Source: Corynebacterium tuberculostearicum
GTDB taxonomy: Bacteria; Actinomycetota; Actinomycetes; Mycobacteriales; Mycobacteriaceae
Direction: 5' to 3'
Assembly: GCF_013408445.1 (NCBI RefSeq)
Contig: NZ_JACBZL010000001.1
Coordinates: forward strand, 310,001 to 374,000
Length of the DNA: 64,000 nucleotides
Shown here: positions 49,292 through 58,264 of the stretch, piece after piece
How positions within the stretch are numbered: the first letter of the stretch is position 1
Layout of the letters: every line of letters starts with the position of its first letter
Program-made: the position numbers and the translations under genes
Notes under the pieces: generated by a model
Seen by the model: only the letters and a program-made list of their open reading frames with translations
Database searches by the model: none
Told to the model about the DNA's origin: nothing

Positions 49292-50275
49292 ATGAGTATC
49301 GATAGCATGACAGATAATCGGGTGGAGGCGCCCGCTGCGCCTTCCTCAGCGCAAGACCGCCAAGCGCTCATTGCAGCGCTCGGCTTTCCCGTGCTGGTGA
49401 TTATCGGCGGCGTGGTGGGATACCTCGCGCCAGAGACCGCAGCTTCCTTCGCCCCGCAGGTCACCCCGCTGCTGGGTATTGTCATGTTCGGTATGGGCCT
49501 AACCCTCAAGCCGGTGGATTTTGCCCTGGTAGCACGCCGTCCGCTGCCTGTTCTCATCGGAGTAGTAGCGCAGTTTGTCATCATGCCGCTAGTGGCGCTC
49601 CTGGTAGTCGCGGTGATGGATCTTCCCGATGCTGTAGCTGCCGGCGTTATCTTGGTGGGCTGCGCGCCCGGCGGCACGAGTTCCAACGTGGTGTCTTATC
49701 TTGCGCGCGGTGATGTGGCTTTGTCGGTGACCATGACGTCCATTTCCACCTTGTTGGCGCCGGTCCTCACGCCGTTGCTGACACTGTGGCTGGCAGGGGA
49801 GTATATGCCGGTCTCCGCCTCCGCCATGGCGTGGTCCATTGTGAAGGTCGTGCTCATTCCGGTAGTCGCCGGCATTCTCATCGGCATGCTGGTTCCGCGC
49901 GTGGTGGCAAAGATTAACGCGGCGCTGCCATGGATCTCGGTTGCGGCCATTTCGGCCATTGTGTGCATCGTGGTCGGCGGAGCGCACGACACCATCGCTA
50001 CCGCAGGCGTACTCGTCTTTGCCGCAGTGGTAATCCATAACGCCTGCGGCTACGGCTTGGGCTACCTGGCCGGAATGCTGACCAAGCAGCCGGTTACCGC
50101 GCGGCGCACCATGGCCGTCGAGGTGGGCATGCAAAATTCTGGCTTGGCCACCTCCCTGGCATCGACCTATATGAACCCATTGGCCGCCCTGCCAGGAGCC
50201 GTCTTTTCGGTGTGGCACAACCTTTCTGGTGCGGTGCTGGCAGCCATCTGCCGCTATTCGGATTCCCGAAAGTAG
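49292..50275 (+). CDS. Bile acid:sodium symporter (BASS) family transporter
   Basis: The 327-residue protein has about nine to ten membrane helices with GVILVGCAPGGTSSNVVSYLARGDVALSV-type crossover motif (GCAPGG...SN) and EVGMQNSGLA, both sodium-site signatures. BASS proteins import organic anions such as keto acids or pantoate. The ATG at 49292 is used; MTDNRV at 49307 is an alternative. Confidence 0.88.
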   Translation: MSIDSMTDNRVEAPAAPSSAQDRQALIAALGFPVLVIIGGVVGYLAPETAASFAPQVTPLLGIVMFGMGLTLKPVDFALVARRPLPVLIGVVAQFVIMPLVALLVVAVMDLPDAVAAGVILVGCAPGGTSSNVVSYLARGDVALSVTMTSISTLLAPVLTPLLTLWLAGEYMPVSASAMAWSIVKVVLIPVVAGILIGMLVPRVVAKINAALPWISVAAISAIVCIVVGGAHDTIATAGVLVFAAVVIHNACGYGLGYLAGMLTKQPVTARRTMAVEVGMQNSGLATSLASTYMNPLAALPGAVFSVWHNLSGAVLAAICRYSDSRK

Positions 50276-50285
50276 GGGGATTCCG

Positions 50286-51071
50286 CTAGAAATTAATCGT
50301 GACCGCAGGATAGGACTCGTCTACAAACCAGGGCTCTTTCTGTACGGTGAGAGGTGGCTGGCCTTGCTCGAAAGAGAGGGTGTCGCCGTCTTTGACGGTG
50401 GCGCCTTGGAGCACGTGGTCTGCGATATTGGCCAGCTTGTAATAGAGATCGGTGGGATCCATGGATTTGGTGGCCGCCTGGATTTCGGGGTGTCCGGCTT
50501 GGACCAGCCCAACGGTATAACCCAAGATCTTGTTTTCTTTTTGGGTAAGCCACACCGGAGCGATGTGCATTGGAGCAAGGTTATCCCGAACGGCCTCGAG
50601 GAAAGTATTCGGCGCAATGGATACGTTTCCGCGGGGGTTGTGGACTATCAGGCAGTCGGGGTGCTCGGCTACCACCGCGGTGGCCTTGGAGAGCAGTTCA
50701 AGGTGTTCGCGGCGGGCCTCGCGGAATTGCTTCGCGCGATCATCTTCGGTCTCTTGGGGAAGCACGGATACGAGGATTTGTGCGGTGGCGGAATCGAGGC
50801 CGCGGGAATCCGCGCTCAAAATGGGGTGGAGGCCATAGCTATCGCGAGTGGGAGGGGTATCGACGGCTTGGTAGTGCAATAGGAAGGAATCATCAAGCTC
50901 GACCATGATGCTTCCCGGATTCTTGCCCGGCATGATATCTCCCAGGCGATCGCCAAAAGTGGTGGTCAGGCGTTCGCTTACCTCCTCAGGGGTAGGGGCA
51001 GTGCGGAAGACTGCGATGTTGATCAAAGGGGCATCGATAAGCGCGGCATCAACGCTATGTGGTGTAGTCAT
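50286..51071 (-). CDS. DUF4261-like protein
   Basis: The 261-residue protein has a C-terminal half that fits DUF4261: [36 protein letters not shown]. No catalytic motif is seen and there is no signal peptide. The family often occurs with type VI or suppressor-like genes elsewhere, but nothing nearby supports such a role. TAAGCT (51079-51084) seven bases before the ATG predicts a leaderless start divergent from gatB. Confidence 0.68.
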   Translation of the reverse strand: MTTPHSVDAALIDAPLINIAVFRTAPTPEEVSERLTTTFGDRLGDIMPGKNPGSIMVELDDSFLLHYQAVDTPPTRDSYGLHPILSADSRGLDSATAQILVSVLPQETEDDRAKQFREARREHLELLSKATAVVAEHPDCLIVHNPRGNVSIAPNTFLEAVRDNLAPMHIAPVWLTQKENKILGYTVGLVQAGHPEIQAATKSMDPTDLYYKLANIADHVLQGATVKDGDTLSFEQGQPPLTVQKEPWFVDESYPAVTINF

Positions 51072-51078
51072 AATATTC

Positions 51079-51121
51079 AGCTTAGGGGCGTGAGCGCGCG
51101 GGCGCATCGACGTATTAAGAT
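51079..51121. promoter_or_regulatory. Divergent leaderless promoters of DUF4261 gene and gatB
   Basis: TAAGCT on the minus strand (51079-51084) and TAAGAT on the plus strand (51116-51121) each lie seven bases from their start codons. The gatB box decides the ATG at 51129 over upstream in-frame starts. Confidence 0.5.
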
Positions 51122-51128
51122 GGCACGC

Positions 51129-52634
51129 ATGACTGCTGCGATGTATGACCTGATGGACTTCGATGAGGTCCTAGAAAAGTTCGAACCGGTAATGGGCATG
51201 GAAGTCCACGTAGAGCTGGATACGGAAACCAAGATGTTTTCTACCTCTCCTACGAACTTCAACGCAGCGCCTAACTCCAACGTTGACCCGGTCTCCCTGG
51301 GCCTGCCCGGTGCGCTGCCGGTAGTTAACTCCAAGGGCGTGGAGGGCGCCATCAAGATTGGCCTGGCGCTTAATTGCTCCATTGCGGAGTCCTCTCGCTT
51401 TGCCCGCAAGAATTACTTTTACCCGGACCAGCCGAAGAACTATCAGATTTCCCAGTACGACGAGCCGATTGCCTATGACGGCTACCTGGACGTAGTGCTG
51501 GAAGACGGCACCGAGTGGCGCGTGGAAATCGAGCGTGCCCACATGGAGGAAGACACCGGCAAGCTGACCCACCTCGGTGGTGCAGACGGCCGTATTCACG
51601 GCGCCACGGCGTCCCTGGTGGATTGCAACCGTGCGGGCATTCCTCTCATTGAGATCGTTACCAAGCCGATCATTGGCGCCGGTGAGCGCGCGCCGGAGGT
51701 GGCTAAGGCCTACGTTTCCGCGCTGCGTGAGCTCGTTGCAGCCTTGGGCGTTTCCGACGCCCGCATGGATCAAGGCTCCATGCGTGTGGACTCCAACTTG
51801 TCCCTGCGCCCGGTGGGCCAGGAAGAGTTTGGTACCCGCACCGAGACCAAGAACATTAACTCCCTGCGTTCCGTGGAGCAGGCGGTTCGCTTCGAAATGC
51901 AGCGCCAGGCGCAGGTGCTCGAAGACGGCGGCACCATTGACCAGGAAACCCGCCACTATCAAGAGACCGACGGCACCACCTCCAAGGGTCGTCCAAAGGA
52001 GACGGCGGAGGACTACCGTTACTTCAACGATCCGGACCTGCCGCCGGTCATCGCACCGCGCGAGTGGGTAGAAGAGCTGCGCCAGACCCTTCCGGAGCTG
52101 CCATGGGTTCGCCGTGCGCGCATCCAGGAAGAGTGGGGCATCAAGGATGAGGAGATGCGCGACTTGGTCAACGCCGGCGCCCTCGACCTCATCGTGGATA
52201 CCGTTGAGGCCGGCGCGAAGCCGGACGAGGCGCGCTCCTGGTGGGTTTCCTACCTGGCCGGCAAGGCCAACGAGCAGGAGACCGATCTTGCTGGTCTGTC
52301 CATTACCCCGCAGCACGTGGCGCGCGTTATCGCGCTCGTCAATGAGGGCAAGCTGACCACCAAGCTCGCACGCAAGGCCGTTGATGGTGTGTTGGCGGGC
52401 GAGGGTGACGTCGACGAGGTCGTCGAAAAGCGCGGCTTGGAGGTCGTGCGCGATGACGGCGCCATCGAGAAGGCCGTAGATGACGCGCTGGCCGCCAACC
52501 CGGACATCGTGGAAAAGTACCGTGCCGGCAATAAGAAGGTCACCGGTGCCATCGTGGGTGCGGTCATGAAGGCCACCCAGGGCAAGGCCGATCCGGGCCA
52601 GGTCAATAAGCTCATCGCAGAGAAGCTGAACTAA
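51129..52634 (+). CDS. gatB: Asp-tRNA(Asn)/Glu-tRNA(Gln) amidotransferase subunit B
   Basis: The 501-residue GatB has [15 protein letters not shown], the PGALPVVN region, [15 protein letters not shown], the kinase-like core DRMDQGS-type [11 protein letters not shown], and the C-terminal tail domain ending in NKLIAEKLN. It phosphorylates the tRNA-bound Glu/Asp and passes ammonia from GatA. It is unlinked from gatCA. Confidence 0.96.
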   Translation: MTAAMYDLMDFDEVLEKFEPVMGMEVHVELDTETKMFSTSPTNFNAAPNSNVDPVSLGLPGALPVVNSKGVEGAIKIGLALNCSIAESSRFARKNYFYPDQPKNYQISQYDEPIAYDGYLDVVLEDGTEWRVEIERAHMEEDTGKLTHLGGADGRIHGATASLVDCNRAGIPLIEIVTKPIIGAGERAPEVAKAYVSALRELVAALGVSDARMDQGSMRVDSNLSLRPVGQEEFGTRTETKNINSLRSVEQAVRFEMQRQAQVLEDGGTIDQETRHYQETDGTTSKGRPKETAEDYRYFNDPDLPPVIAPREWVEELRQTLPELPWVRRARIQEEWGIKDEEMRDLVNAGALDLIVDTVEAGAKPDEARSWWVSYLAGKANEQETDLAGLSITPQHVARVIALVNEGKLTTKLARKAVDGVLAGEGDVDEVVEKRGLEVVRDDGAIEKAVDDALAANPDIVEKYRAGNKKVTGAIVGAVMKATQGKADPGQVNKLIAEKLN

Positions 52635-52645
52635 GACCCCCACAT

Positions 52646-52696
52646 AGCCAGCCGCGTTCATCCCTCTTCAACCGAAGGGACGTGGCTGGCTTTTTG
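52646..52696 (+). terminator. Intrinsic terminator after gatB
   Basis: AGCCAGCCGCGT (52646-52657) pairs with ACGTGGCTGGCT (52680-52691) with one mismatch, followed by TTTTT. An inner CCCT/AGGG pair may extend the stem. Confidence 0.85.
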
Positions 52697-52771
52697 GTTT
52701 TCCTCCCCTGTCGGAAACGGTGATAATTTTCGTTAGGCGAGGTCAGTGGGGTTAAGCGTAGGGTCGTGGGC

Positions 52772-53824
52772 ATGACAATTAAGAGCAAAGTATTGCAAAA
52801 GGAAAGCCCTGAAGCTCCATTCAAGGTCGTAGAAATTGAGCGCCGCGATCCGCGCGAAGACGACGTGGTCATTGATATCAAGGCTGCGGGCATCTGCCAC
52901 TCCGATATTCACACCATCCGCAACGAATGGGGTCAAGCCCACTTCCCGCTGACGGTGGGCCACGAGATTGCCGGCGTCGTGGAAGCCGTGGGCGATAAGG
53001 TCACGAAATTTAAAGTCGGCGACCGCGTTGGCGTTGGCTGCCTGGTCAACTCCTGTGGTGAGTGCGAACAGTGTCGCAACGGCCAGGAGCAGAACTGCAT
53101 GAATGGCAATGTGGGCACCTATAACTCCGAAGACGTAGACGGCACCATTACCCAAGGCGGCTACGCCCAGAAGGTAGTCGTCAACGAAAACTTTGTGTGC
53201 ACCATTCCGGAGGGTATCGACTTTGATGTCGCAGCCCCGCTGCTGTGCGCCGGAATCACCACCTATTCGCCGCTGGCTCGCTGGCAGGTCAAGGAAGGCG
53301 ACAAGGTTGCCGTAGTGGGCCTAGGCGGCTTGGGTCACATGGGTGTGCAGATCGCTGCGGCAAAGGGCGCGGAAGTAACCGTGATTTCCCGCTCCCTGCG
53401 CAAAGAAAAGGAAGCCTATGAGCTGGGTGCGAAGCATATTCTGGCCACCGGTGAAGAGGAAGACTTCTTTGCCAACCACCGCGGCGAATTCGATGTCATC
53501 CTGTCCACCATTTCTGCCCAGTACTCCCTCGATGACTATCTGCAGCTACTGAAGCCGCGCGGCATCATGTCCGTTGTCGGACTTCCGCCGGAGGAGCTGG
53601 GGATCCATATGAGCAGCCTCGTCGGCGGCGGCAAGGTGCTTACGGGCAATAACATCGGCGGCATTGCAGAGACCCAGGAGATGCTGGACTTCTGTGCCGA
53701 GCACGGTATCGGCGCCGTCATTGAAAAGATCGGCGTTAACGATGTTGATGACGCCTATGAGCGCGTGGTGGCAGGCGATGTAAAGTTCCGCTTCGTGATT
53801 GATACCGCGACCTTCGACGACTAA
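52772..53824 (+). CDS. Zinc-dependent alcohol dehydrogenase (cinnamyl/AdhC type)
   Basis: The 350-residue MDR enzyme has the catalytic zinc ligands in AAGICHSDIH and VGHEIAG, the structural zinc Cys cluster CGECEQCRNGQEQNC and the cofactor site GLGGLGHMGVQ followed by ISRSLRKEKEA, whose Arg suggests NADPH. It likely reduces aldehydes. The ATG at 52772 is preferred; a GTG two codons upstream is possible. Confidence 0.9.
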   Translation: MTIKSKVLQKESPEAPFKVVEIERRDPREDDVVIDIKAAGICHSDIHTIRNEWGQAHFPLTVGHEIAGVVEAVGDKVTKFKVGDRVGVGCLVNSCGECEQCRNGQEQNCMNGNVGTYNSEDVDGTITQGGYAQKVVVNENFVCTIPEGIDFDVAAPLLCAGITTYSPLARWQVKEGDKVAVVGLGGLGHMGVQIAAAKGAEVTVISRSLRKEKEAYELGAKHILATGEEEDFFANHRGEFDVILSTISAQYSLDDYLQLLKPRGIMSVVGLPPEELGIHMSSLVGGGKVLTGNNIGGIAETQEMLDFCAEHGIGAVIEKIGVNDVDDAYERVVAGDVKFRFVIDTATFDD

Positions 53825-54026
53825 AGCGTTAGGTTGATTTCGCCTAATCACCAAATGTGATTTATCACAACATCGGTATGTGTCAGTAGGTGTTTAACGG
53901 GTCACTTACGTACCATTCCTTAAGGAACGCATACCGGTGTTGTGGGACCCACGTGCTGGGGAGTGGGGGACAAGGGGCCGCGCGCACCAGTATGCGAGAG
54001 ATATTCGCTACAAAAGTTAGGCAACC
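53825..54026 (+). promoter_or_regulatory. Regulatory gap upstream of the YkvI-family gene
   Basis: No gene is supported here. Visible elements are a DtxR-like box TTAGGTTGATTTCGCCTAA (53829-53847; outer arms perfect, 13 of 19 consensus positions), TGTGATTTATCACA (53856-53869), a 12-bp palindrome TTCCTTAAGGAA (53916-53927), and CGGTATG (53874-53880) with CATACCG (53930-53936) flanking it. No convincing -10 box lies next to the GTG start. Confidence 0.45.
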
Positions 54027-55454
54027 GTGTCTTCTAAAAACATTATCGCCATTGCCATGTCCTTCGTGGGCTTGTTGGTGGGCGCCGGCTTTGCCACGGG
54101 CCAAGAGGTGGTGCAGTACTTCACTGCCTTTGGTTCCTGGGGTATTCCCGGCATCATTATCGCCGCACTCATCATGACCCTTGCCGGTACCGTGTTCTTG
54201 CAGCTGGGCAGTTACTTCCACGCTTCTGAGCACAACACCGTTTTCCGCAATGTCACCCACCCGATCGTCTCCAAGTTGCTGGACATCGCGGTCATCATCA
54301 CCCTCTTTGCTATTGGCTTTGTGATGTTGGCTGGCGCGGGTTCCAATATGGAGCAGCAATTTGGCTGGAAGACTTGGATCGGCTCCACGCTCATGCTGGT
54401 CTTGGTTTTGATTGTCGGCATGCTCGACGTGGACAAGGTATCCAAGGTTATTGGTGCCGTAACGCCGACCATCATCATTGCGGTCATCGGCGTGGCCATC
54501 TACACCGGCCTCAATATGCCGGATGACATCGGCGCAGCTATGGATGCCTCCAGCCAGATCGACACCCCGATTGGTAACTGGCTCATTTCCGCACTCAACT
54601 ACAACGGCCTTGCCCTGATGCTCGCCGTGTCCATGTCCCTGGTCATCGGCGGCGACAATATCAGCCCGCGCGAGGCCGGCTGGGGCGGCGTTGTAGGCGG
54701 CGTCATCTACTCCATCATGATGGGCCTTGCCGGATTCTCCTTGCTGATGAACTCGGATAAGGCACAAGGTTCCGATATTCCGATGCTGTCCTTGGTAGAT
54801 GACGTTAACCCGACGCTGGGTGCCATCATGGCGGTCATCATTTACATGATGATCTTCAATACCGCTATCGGCATGTTCTACGCGCTGGGCAAGCGCCTAT
54901 CTGCCGGCCATGAGAAGCGCTTCCCGGTTATCTTCGTTATCGGCTGCTTGGCTGGTTTCGCCGTGTCCTTCGCCGGCTTCAAGACCCTGATGAACTACAT
55001 CTACCCCGTCATCGGCTACATGGGCATCCTGATGGTGGCCATCCTGGTCTTTGCTTGGTTCCGCAGCCAGTCGCAGATCCAGGATGAGGCCGTGCGCCGT
55101 GAGCGCGTACGTGCCCTCATGCACCTGAAGCTGCACCCGGACAAGGCATATGATGCTGAGCGCTATGACGATGAAATTGGCCAGCACATCGAGGACTCCA
55201 ATATGGACAATGAGGCCCTCTACGATGAGCTGGTGGAGGAAGTCACCGAAGAGCTCGATAGTGACGACGACGTGGACTTTGACAAGGAAAAGTACGAAGA
55301 AAATCGCCGCGACCACTCCTACTACACCGAGCGTGACGCGGTAGAAACTGACCGCACCCCGGAAGAAATTGAAAAGTGGGTCGAAGAAACCGGCGCATCC
55401 GGCGACCCGGAAGAAGATGAGGAGCTGCCAAAGGCTGACAATTCCAAGAATTAA
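54027..55454 (+). CDS. YkvI-family (LeuT-fold-like) membrane protein with acidic C-terminal tail
   Basis: The 475-residue protein has about ten membrane helices (SFVGLLVGAGFATGQEVVQYF in the first is the family signature) up to about residue 350. The last 120 residues are cytosolic and strongly acidic (EEVTEELDSDDDVDFD, EDEELPKAD) with little order expected. YkvI proteins are distant relatives of branched-chain amino acid/APC carriers; substrate is unknown. The start is GTG with a weak ribosome site (TTAGG). Confidence 0.78.
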   Translation: MSSKNIIAIAMSFVGLLVGAGFATGQEVVQYFTAFGSWGIPGIIIAALIMTLAGTVFLQLGSYFHASEHNTVFRNVTHPIVSKLLDIAVIITLFAIGFVMLAGAGSNMEQQFGWKTWIGSTLMLVLVLIVGMLDVDKVSKVIGAVTPTIIIAVIGVAIYTGLNMPDDIGAAMDASSQIDTPIGNWLISALNYNGLALMLAVSMSLVIGGDNISPREAGWGGVVGGVIYSIMMGLAGFSLLMNSDKAQGSDIPMLSLVDDVNPTLGAIMAVIIYMMIFNTAIGMFYALGKRLSAGHEKRFPVIFVIGCLAGFAVSFAGFKTLMNYIYPVIGYMGILMVAILVFAWFRSQSQIQDEAVRRERVRALMHLKLHPDKAYDAERYDDEIGQHIEDSNMDNEALYDELVEEVTEELDSDDDVDFDKEKYEENRRDHSYYTERDAVETDRTPEEIEKWVEETGASGDPEEDEELPKADNSKN

Positions 55455-55470
55455 GCGGACAATGGGTGTC

Positions 55471-56541
55471 ATGAGCATTTATGCACCCGCATCTGAACGT
55501 TATGATTCGATGGAGTACCGCCGAGTAGGCAACTCTGGGCTGAAGCTGCCGGCCATTTCCCTTGGCCTATGGCAGAACTTCGGCGATGACCGTCCCCTGG
55601 CCACGCAGCGCGAAATCCTGCGCGCGGCGTATGACCGGGGGATTACTCATTTCGATTTGGCCAATAACTACGGCCCTGAACCAGGCGCCGCAGAGGACAA
55701 CTTCGGACGCATCTTCGCCCGTGATTTTCGTCCCTTCCGCGATGAAATGATCATCTCCTCCAAGGCCGGCTGGGTAATGAATGATTCGCCCTACGGTTTC
55801 GGCGGCTCCCGCAAGTACCTGGTGAGCTCCTTGGACGCTTCTCTGAAGCGCATGGGCTTGGATTACGTGGACATCTTCTACCACCACCGTCCGGACCCGG
55901 ATACCCCGCTGGAGGAGACCCTGTATGCACTGCGCGATATCGTAGCCTCCGGCAAGGCCCTGTATGTGGGCATTTCTTCCTATGGCCCGGAGCTCACCGA
56001 TGAGGCCGTGGAGTTTATGGAAGATGAGGGCTGCCCGTTGCTGATTCATCAGCCCAGCTATTCCATTCTGAATCGCTGGATTGAGCGCCCGGGCGAAGAC
56101 GGCGAGTCGCTGCTTGATGTCACAGCGCGCAGCGGCCTAGGCGTCATCGGCTTCGGCCCGTTGGCGCAGGGTATGCTGACGGACCGCTATATCGACGGCA
56201 TCCCCGCAGATTCGCGTGCGGCGAAGAATAAGACCCTGGAAAAGGACTGGCTCAATGAGGAAAACCTTTCCATGATCCGCTCGCTCAACGAAATTGCAGG
56301 CCAGCGCGGTCAGTCGCTGGCCCAGATGGCCATCTCGTGGGTGCTGCGTGACCAGGGGGATCGCACGCTTACCTCGGCGCTGTTGGGTGCTTCTTCCGTG
56401 GAGCAGCTCGAACACAATCTGGGCGCGCTGGATCACCTTGACTTCAGCGCGGAGGAGCTGGCTGCGATTGACGACGCCGCCCATGACGCCGGCATCAACC
56501 GCTGGGCCGGCGCCACCGCCTCCCGCGTGCGAGGAAACTAG
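55471..56541 (+). CDS. Aldo/keto reductase (YghZ / L-glyceraldehyde 3-phosphate reductase-like)
   Basis: The 356-residue protein has the AKR14-like N-terminus YRRVGNSGLKLPAISLGLW, catalytic Asp-Tyr in DLANNYG, Lys in SSKAGW and His-containing YHHRPDPDTPLEE. The C-terminus LLGASSVEQLEHNLGAL binds NADPH. It likely detoxifies aldehydes or methylglyoxal. The ATG at 55471 is chosen over one three codons upstream. Confidence 0.9.
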   Translation: MSIYAPASERYDSMEYRRVGNSGLKLPAISLGLWQNFGDDRPLATQREILRAAYDRGITHFDLANNYGPEPGAAEDNFGRIFARDFRPFRDEMIISSKAGWVMNDSPYGFGGSRKYLVSSLDASLKRMGLDYVDIFYHHRPDPDTPLEETLYALRDIVASGKALYVGISSYGPELTDEAVEFMEDEGCPLLIHQPSYSILNRWIERPGEDGESLLDVTARSGLGVIGFGPLAQGMLTDRYIDGIPADSRAAKNKTLEKDWLNEENLSMIRSLNEIAGQRGQSLAQMAISWVLRDQGDRTLTSALLGASSVEQLEHNLGALDHLDFSAEELAAIDDAAHDAGINRWAGATASRVRGN

Positions 56542-56559
56542 GCGGGCTGAATCCCGGCC

Positions 56560-57252
56560 CTAGAGCAGGAGCAACTTGAGCGTTAGGCCAATCATGATGA
56601 CGCCGATGCCGAAGTTGATCCAGCGCCACACTGTGGGCCGGGACAGCACGTGGGAAAAGCGCGCGGCGCCAAAGCCAATAAAAGGGAACCAAGTGAAGCT
56701 GGCGCAGATTGCACCGACGGCGAAAAGCCAGCGCCCCGATTCGCCATATTGATTAGCAATGCTGCCGAGCATGACCACTACGTCCACGTAGGCGCCTGGG
56801 TTGAGCCACGTTAAGGCCAGGGCGGTCAATAGCGGCTTGACCCAGGAGGGGGATCGCTTGATCTCGACGCGAGTTGCGGTCTTGGTCGTGTTGCGTGCCC
56901 GAGAGCCATCGAAGGAGGCGACTTCCTGCGGTACCTTTGGCTGCGTGGATTCGACCTCGATGGCCTCGCCTTTGGTTTTGAATGCATCGCGGAAGCAAGT
57001 GAAGGTGAAGTACGCCAGGTAAGCGGCGCCAACATATTTCAGAACCTGCAGGGCGTTGGGGAATTTTTCAACCAAGTAGCCCACGCCGGCCGTGCCGGAG
57101 GTGATCAGGATGACGTCGGAAAGCGCGCAGACGACAATGATGAGGCCGATGTGGTCGCGGCGGATGCCGTATTTGAGCAGCATGGCATTTTGCGGGCCGA
57201 CGGCCACGATGAGCGATAATCCCAGGAAGAAACCAGCAAGCACGATGGACAT
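56560..57252 (-). CDS. lysE: LysE-family amino acid exporter
   Basis: The 230-residue protein starts with GFFLGLSLIVAVGPQNAMLLKYGI, the LysE signature, and has six hydrophobic segments. The loop between TM3 and TM4 (about residues 90-140) is long and charged (KTKGEAIEVESTQPKVP), as in C. glutamicum LysE. It should export Lys and Arg. It is divergent from a LysG-like regulator, the classical arrangement. Confidence 0.88.
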   Translation of the reverse strand: MSIVLAGFFLGLSLIVAVGPQNAMLLKYGIRRDHIGLIIVVCALSDVILITSGTAGVGYLVEKFPNALQVLKYVGAAYLAYFTFTCFRDAFKTKGEAIEVESTQPKVPQEVASFDGSRARNTTKTATRVEIKRSPSWVKPLLTALALTWLNPGAYVDVVVMLGSIANQYGESGRWLFAVGAICASFTWFPFIGFGAARFSHVLSRPTVWRWINFGIGVIMIGLTLKLLLL

Positions 57253-57322
57253 GCCTTCTAGTGTGAATTCCCGGCCTGAATTAGTCCAGTTAATGAATCT
57301 ACAGTTGGTTTAGAATAGCTTC
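57253..57322. promoter_or_regulatory. lysE-lysG divergent control region
   Basis: The 70-base gap is AT-rich. TAGAAT (57311-57316) lies six bases before the lysG ATG, a leaderless -10. On the other strand CACACT is seven bases before the lysE ATG. T-N11-A type LysR half sites (AATTAG, TTAATG) lie between and are the likely LysG binding area. Confidence 0.5.
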
Positions 57323-58195
57323 ATGAACCCGGTGCACTTAGAAACATTGCTCGCCATCGTGGATGAAGGCAGCTTTGATGTCGCCGCTGCCGTACTCGGC
57401 ATCTCGCCGTCTGCGGTAAGTCAACGCATCAAGGCGCTAGAATCGAGCACCGGTCGAGTGCTCCTTCGCCGTGCCACTCCGGTAACCGCGACAGAAGCGG
57501 GGGAGATCCTGGTGCAATCCGCACGCCGCATGGCGTTAGTACAGGCCGAGACGGACGCCCGCCTAGGCCACCGCCTAGCCCGCGTCCCGCTCTCAGTCGC
57601 AGTGAACTCGGATTCCCTAGCGACATGGTTTCGTAGGGTCCTTAGCGATACCGCGCGGCGGGGCGATGTCGCCCTGCGCATCCGGATTGAGGATGAGGCG
57701 CGCACCTTAGCCATGCTGCGGCGGGGCGATGTGCTTGGCGCGGTGACGAGGGAAGCCACACCGGTCTCTGGCTGCGAGTCGAGCTTTTTGGGCACGATGC
57801 GCTACTTCCCGGTGGCGGCACCACATATTGCAGAAAGCTTCCATAATGGCCACCTGACCTGGGAAACTATGCCCCTTGTTGGCTATGGTCCCAACGATCA
57901 AGTACTGGATGATGCGATGCGGGAGCGCTTCATTGATTCGGCCGTGGTCCGTGCGCGGGTGTCACAGATTCCCTCTTCCGAGGGCTACCTGGAGGCCGTA
58001 CGTGTTGGCCTGGGGTGGGGGTTGCTGCCCCAAGCCCAAGCGCTGCCCCTATTGGCGGCGGAAGAGCTGGTGCTTCTCGACGACTCCCCGCTCGATATCG
58101 ACCTCTACTGGCAGCGGTGGCGCTTGGAATCGGAGGTCTTGAGCGAACTAACGCGTTCGGTTCTCGAGGCTGCGAGCGACTTGGTGGCCACATAG
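57323..58195 (+). CDS. lysG: LysG/ArgP-type LysR-family regulator
   Basis: The 290-residue regulator has an N-terminal HTH (LAIVDEGSFDVAAAVLGISPSAVSQRIKALE, residues 10-40) of the ArgP/LysG subgroup and a substrate domain. It should activate lysE when Lys, Arg or His accumulate. Divergent position to lysE supports the assignment. Confidence 0.88.
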   Translation: MNPVHLETLLAIVDEGSFDVAAAVLGISPSAVSQRIKALESSTGRVLLRRATPVTATEAGEILVQSARRMALVQAETDARLGHRLARVPLSVAVNSDSLATWFRRVLSDTARRGDVALRIRIEDEARTLAMLRRGDVLGAVTREATPVSGCESSFLGTMRYFPVAAPHIAESFHNGHLTWETMPLVGYGPNDQVLDDAMRERFIDSAVVRARVSQIPSSEGYLEAVRVGLGWGLLPQAQALPLLAAEELVLLDDSPLDIDLYWQRWRLESEVLSELTRSVLEAASDLVAT

Positions 58196-58264
58196 CGCGC
58201 AAGCTCGTGCGGCGCGCCGTGGTGGGTACCACAAAAGTGCAGGCACGTGCCCTAAGTTGGAGCT

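Noticed and set aside
53856..53869. GlxR (CRP-type) operator
   Set aside because: The two half sites are separated by four bases instead of six, so it does not fit the known consensus; kept only as part of a symmetric cluster.
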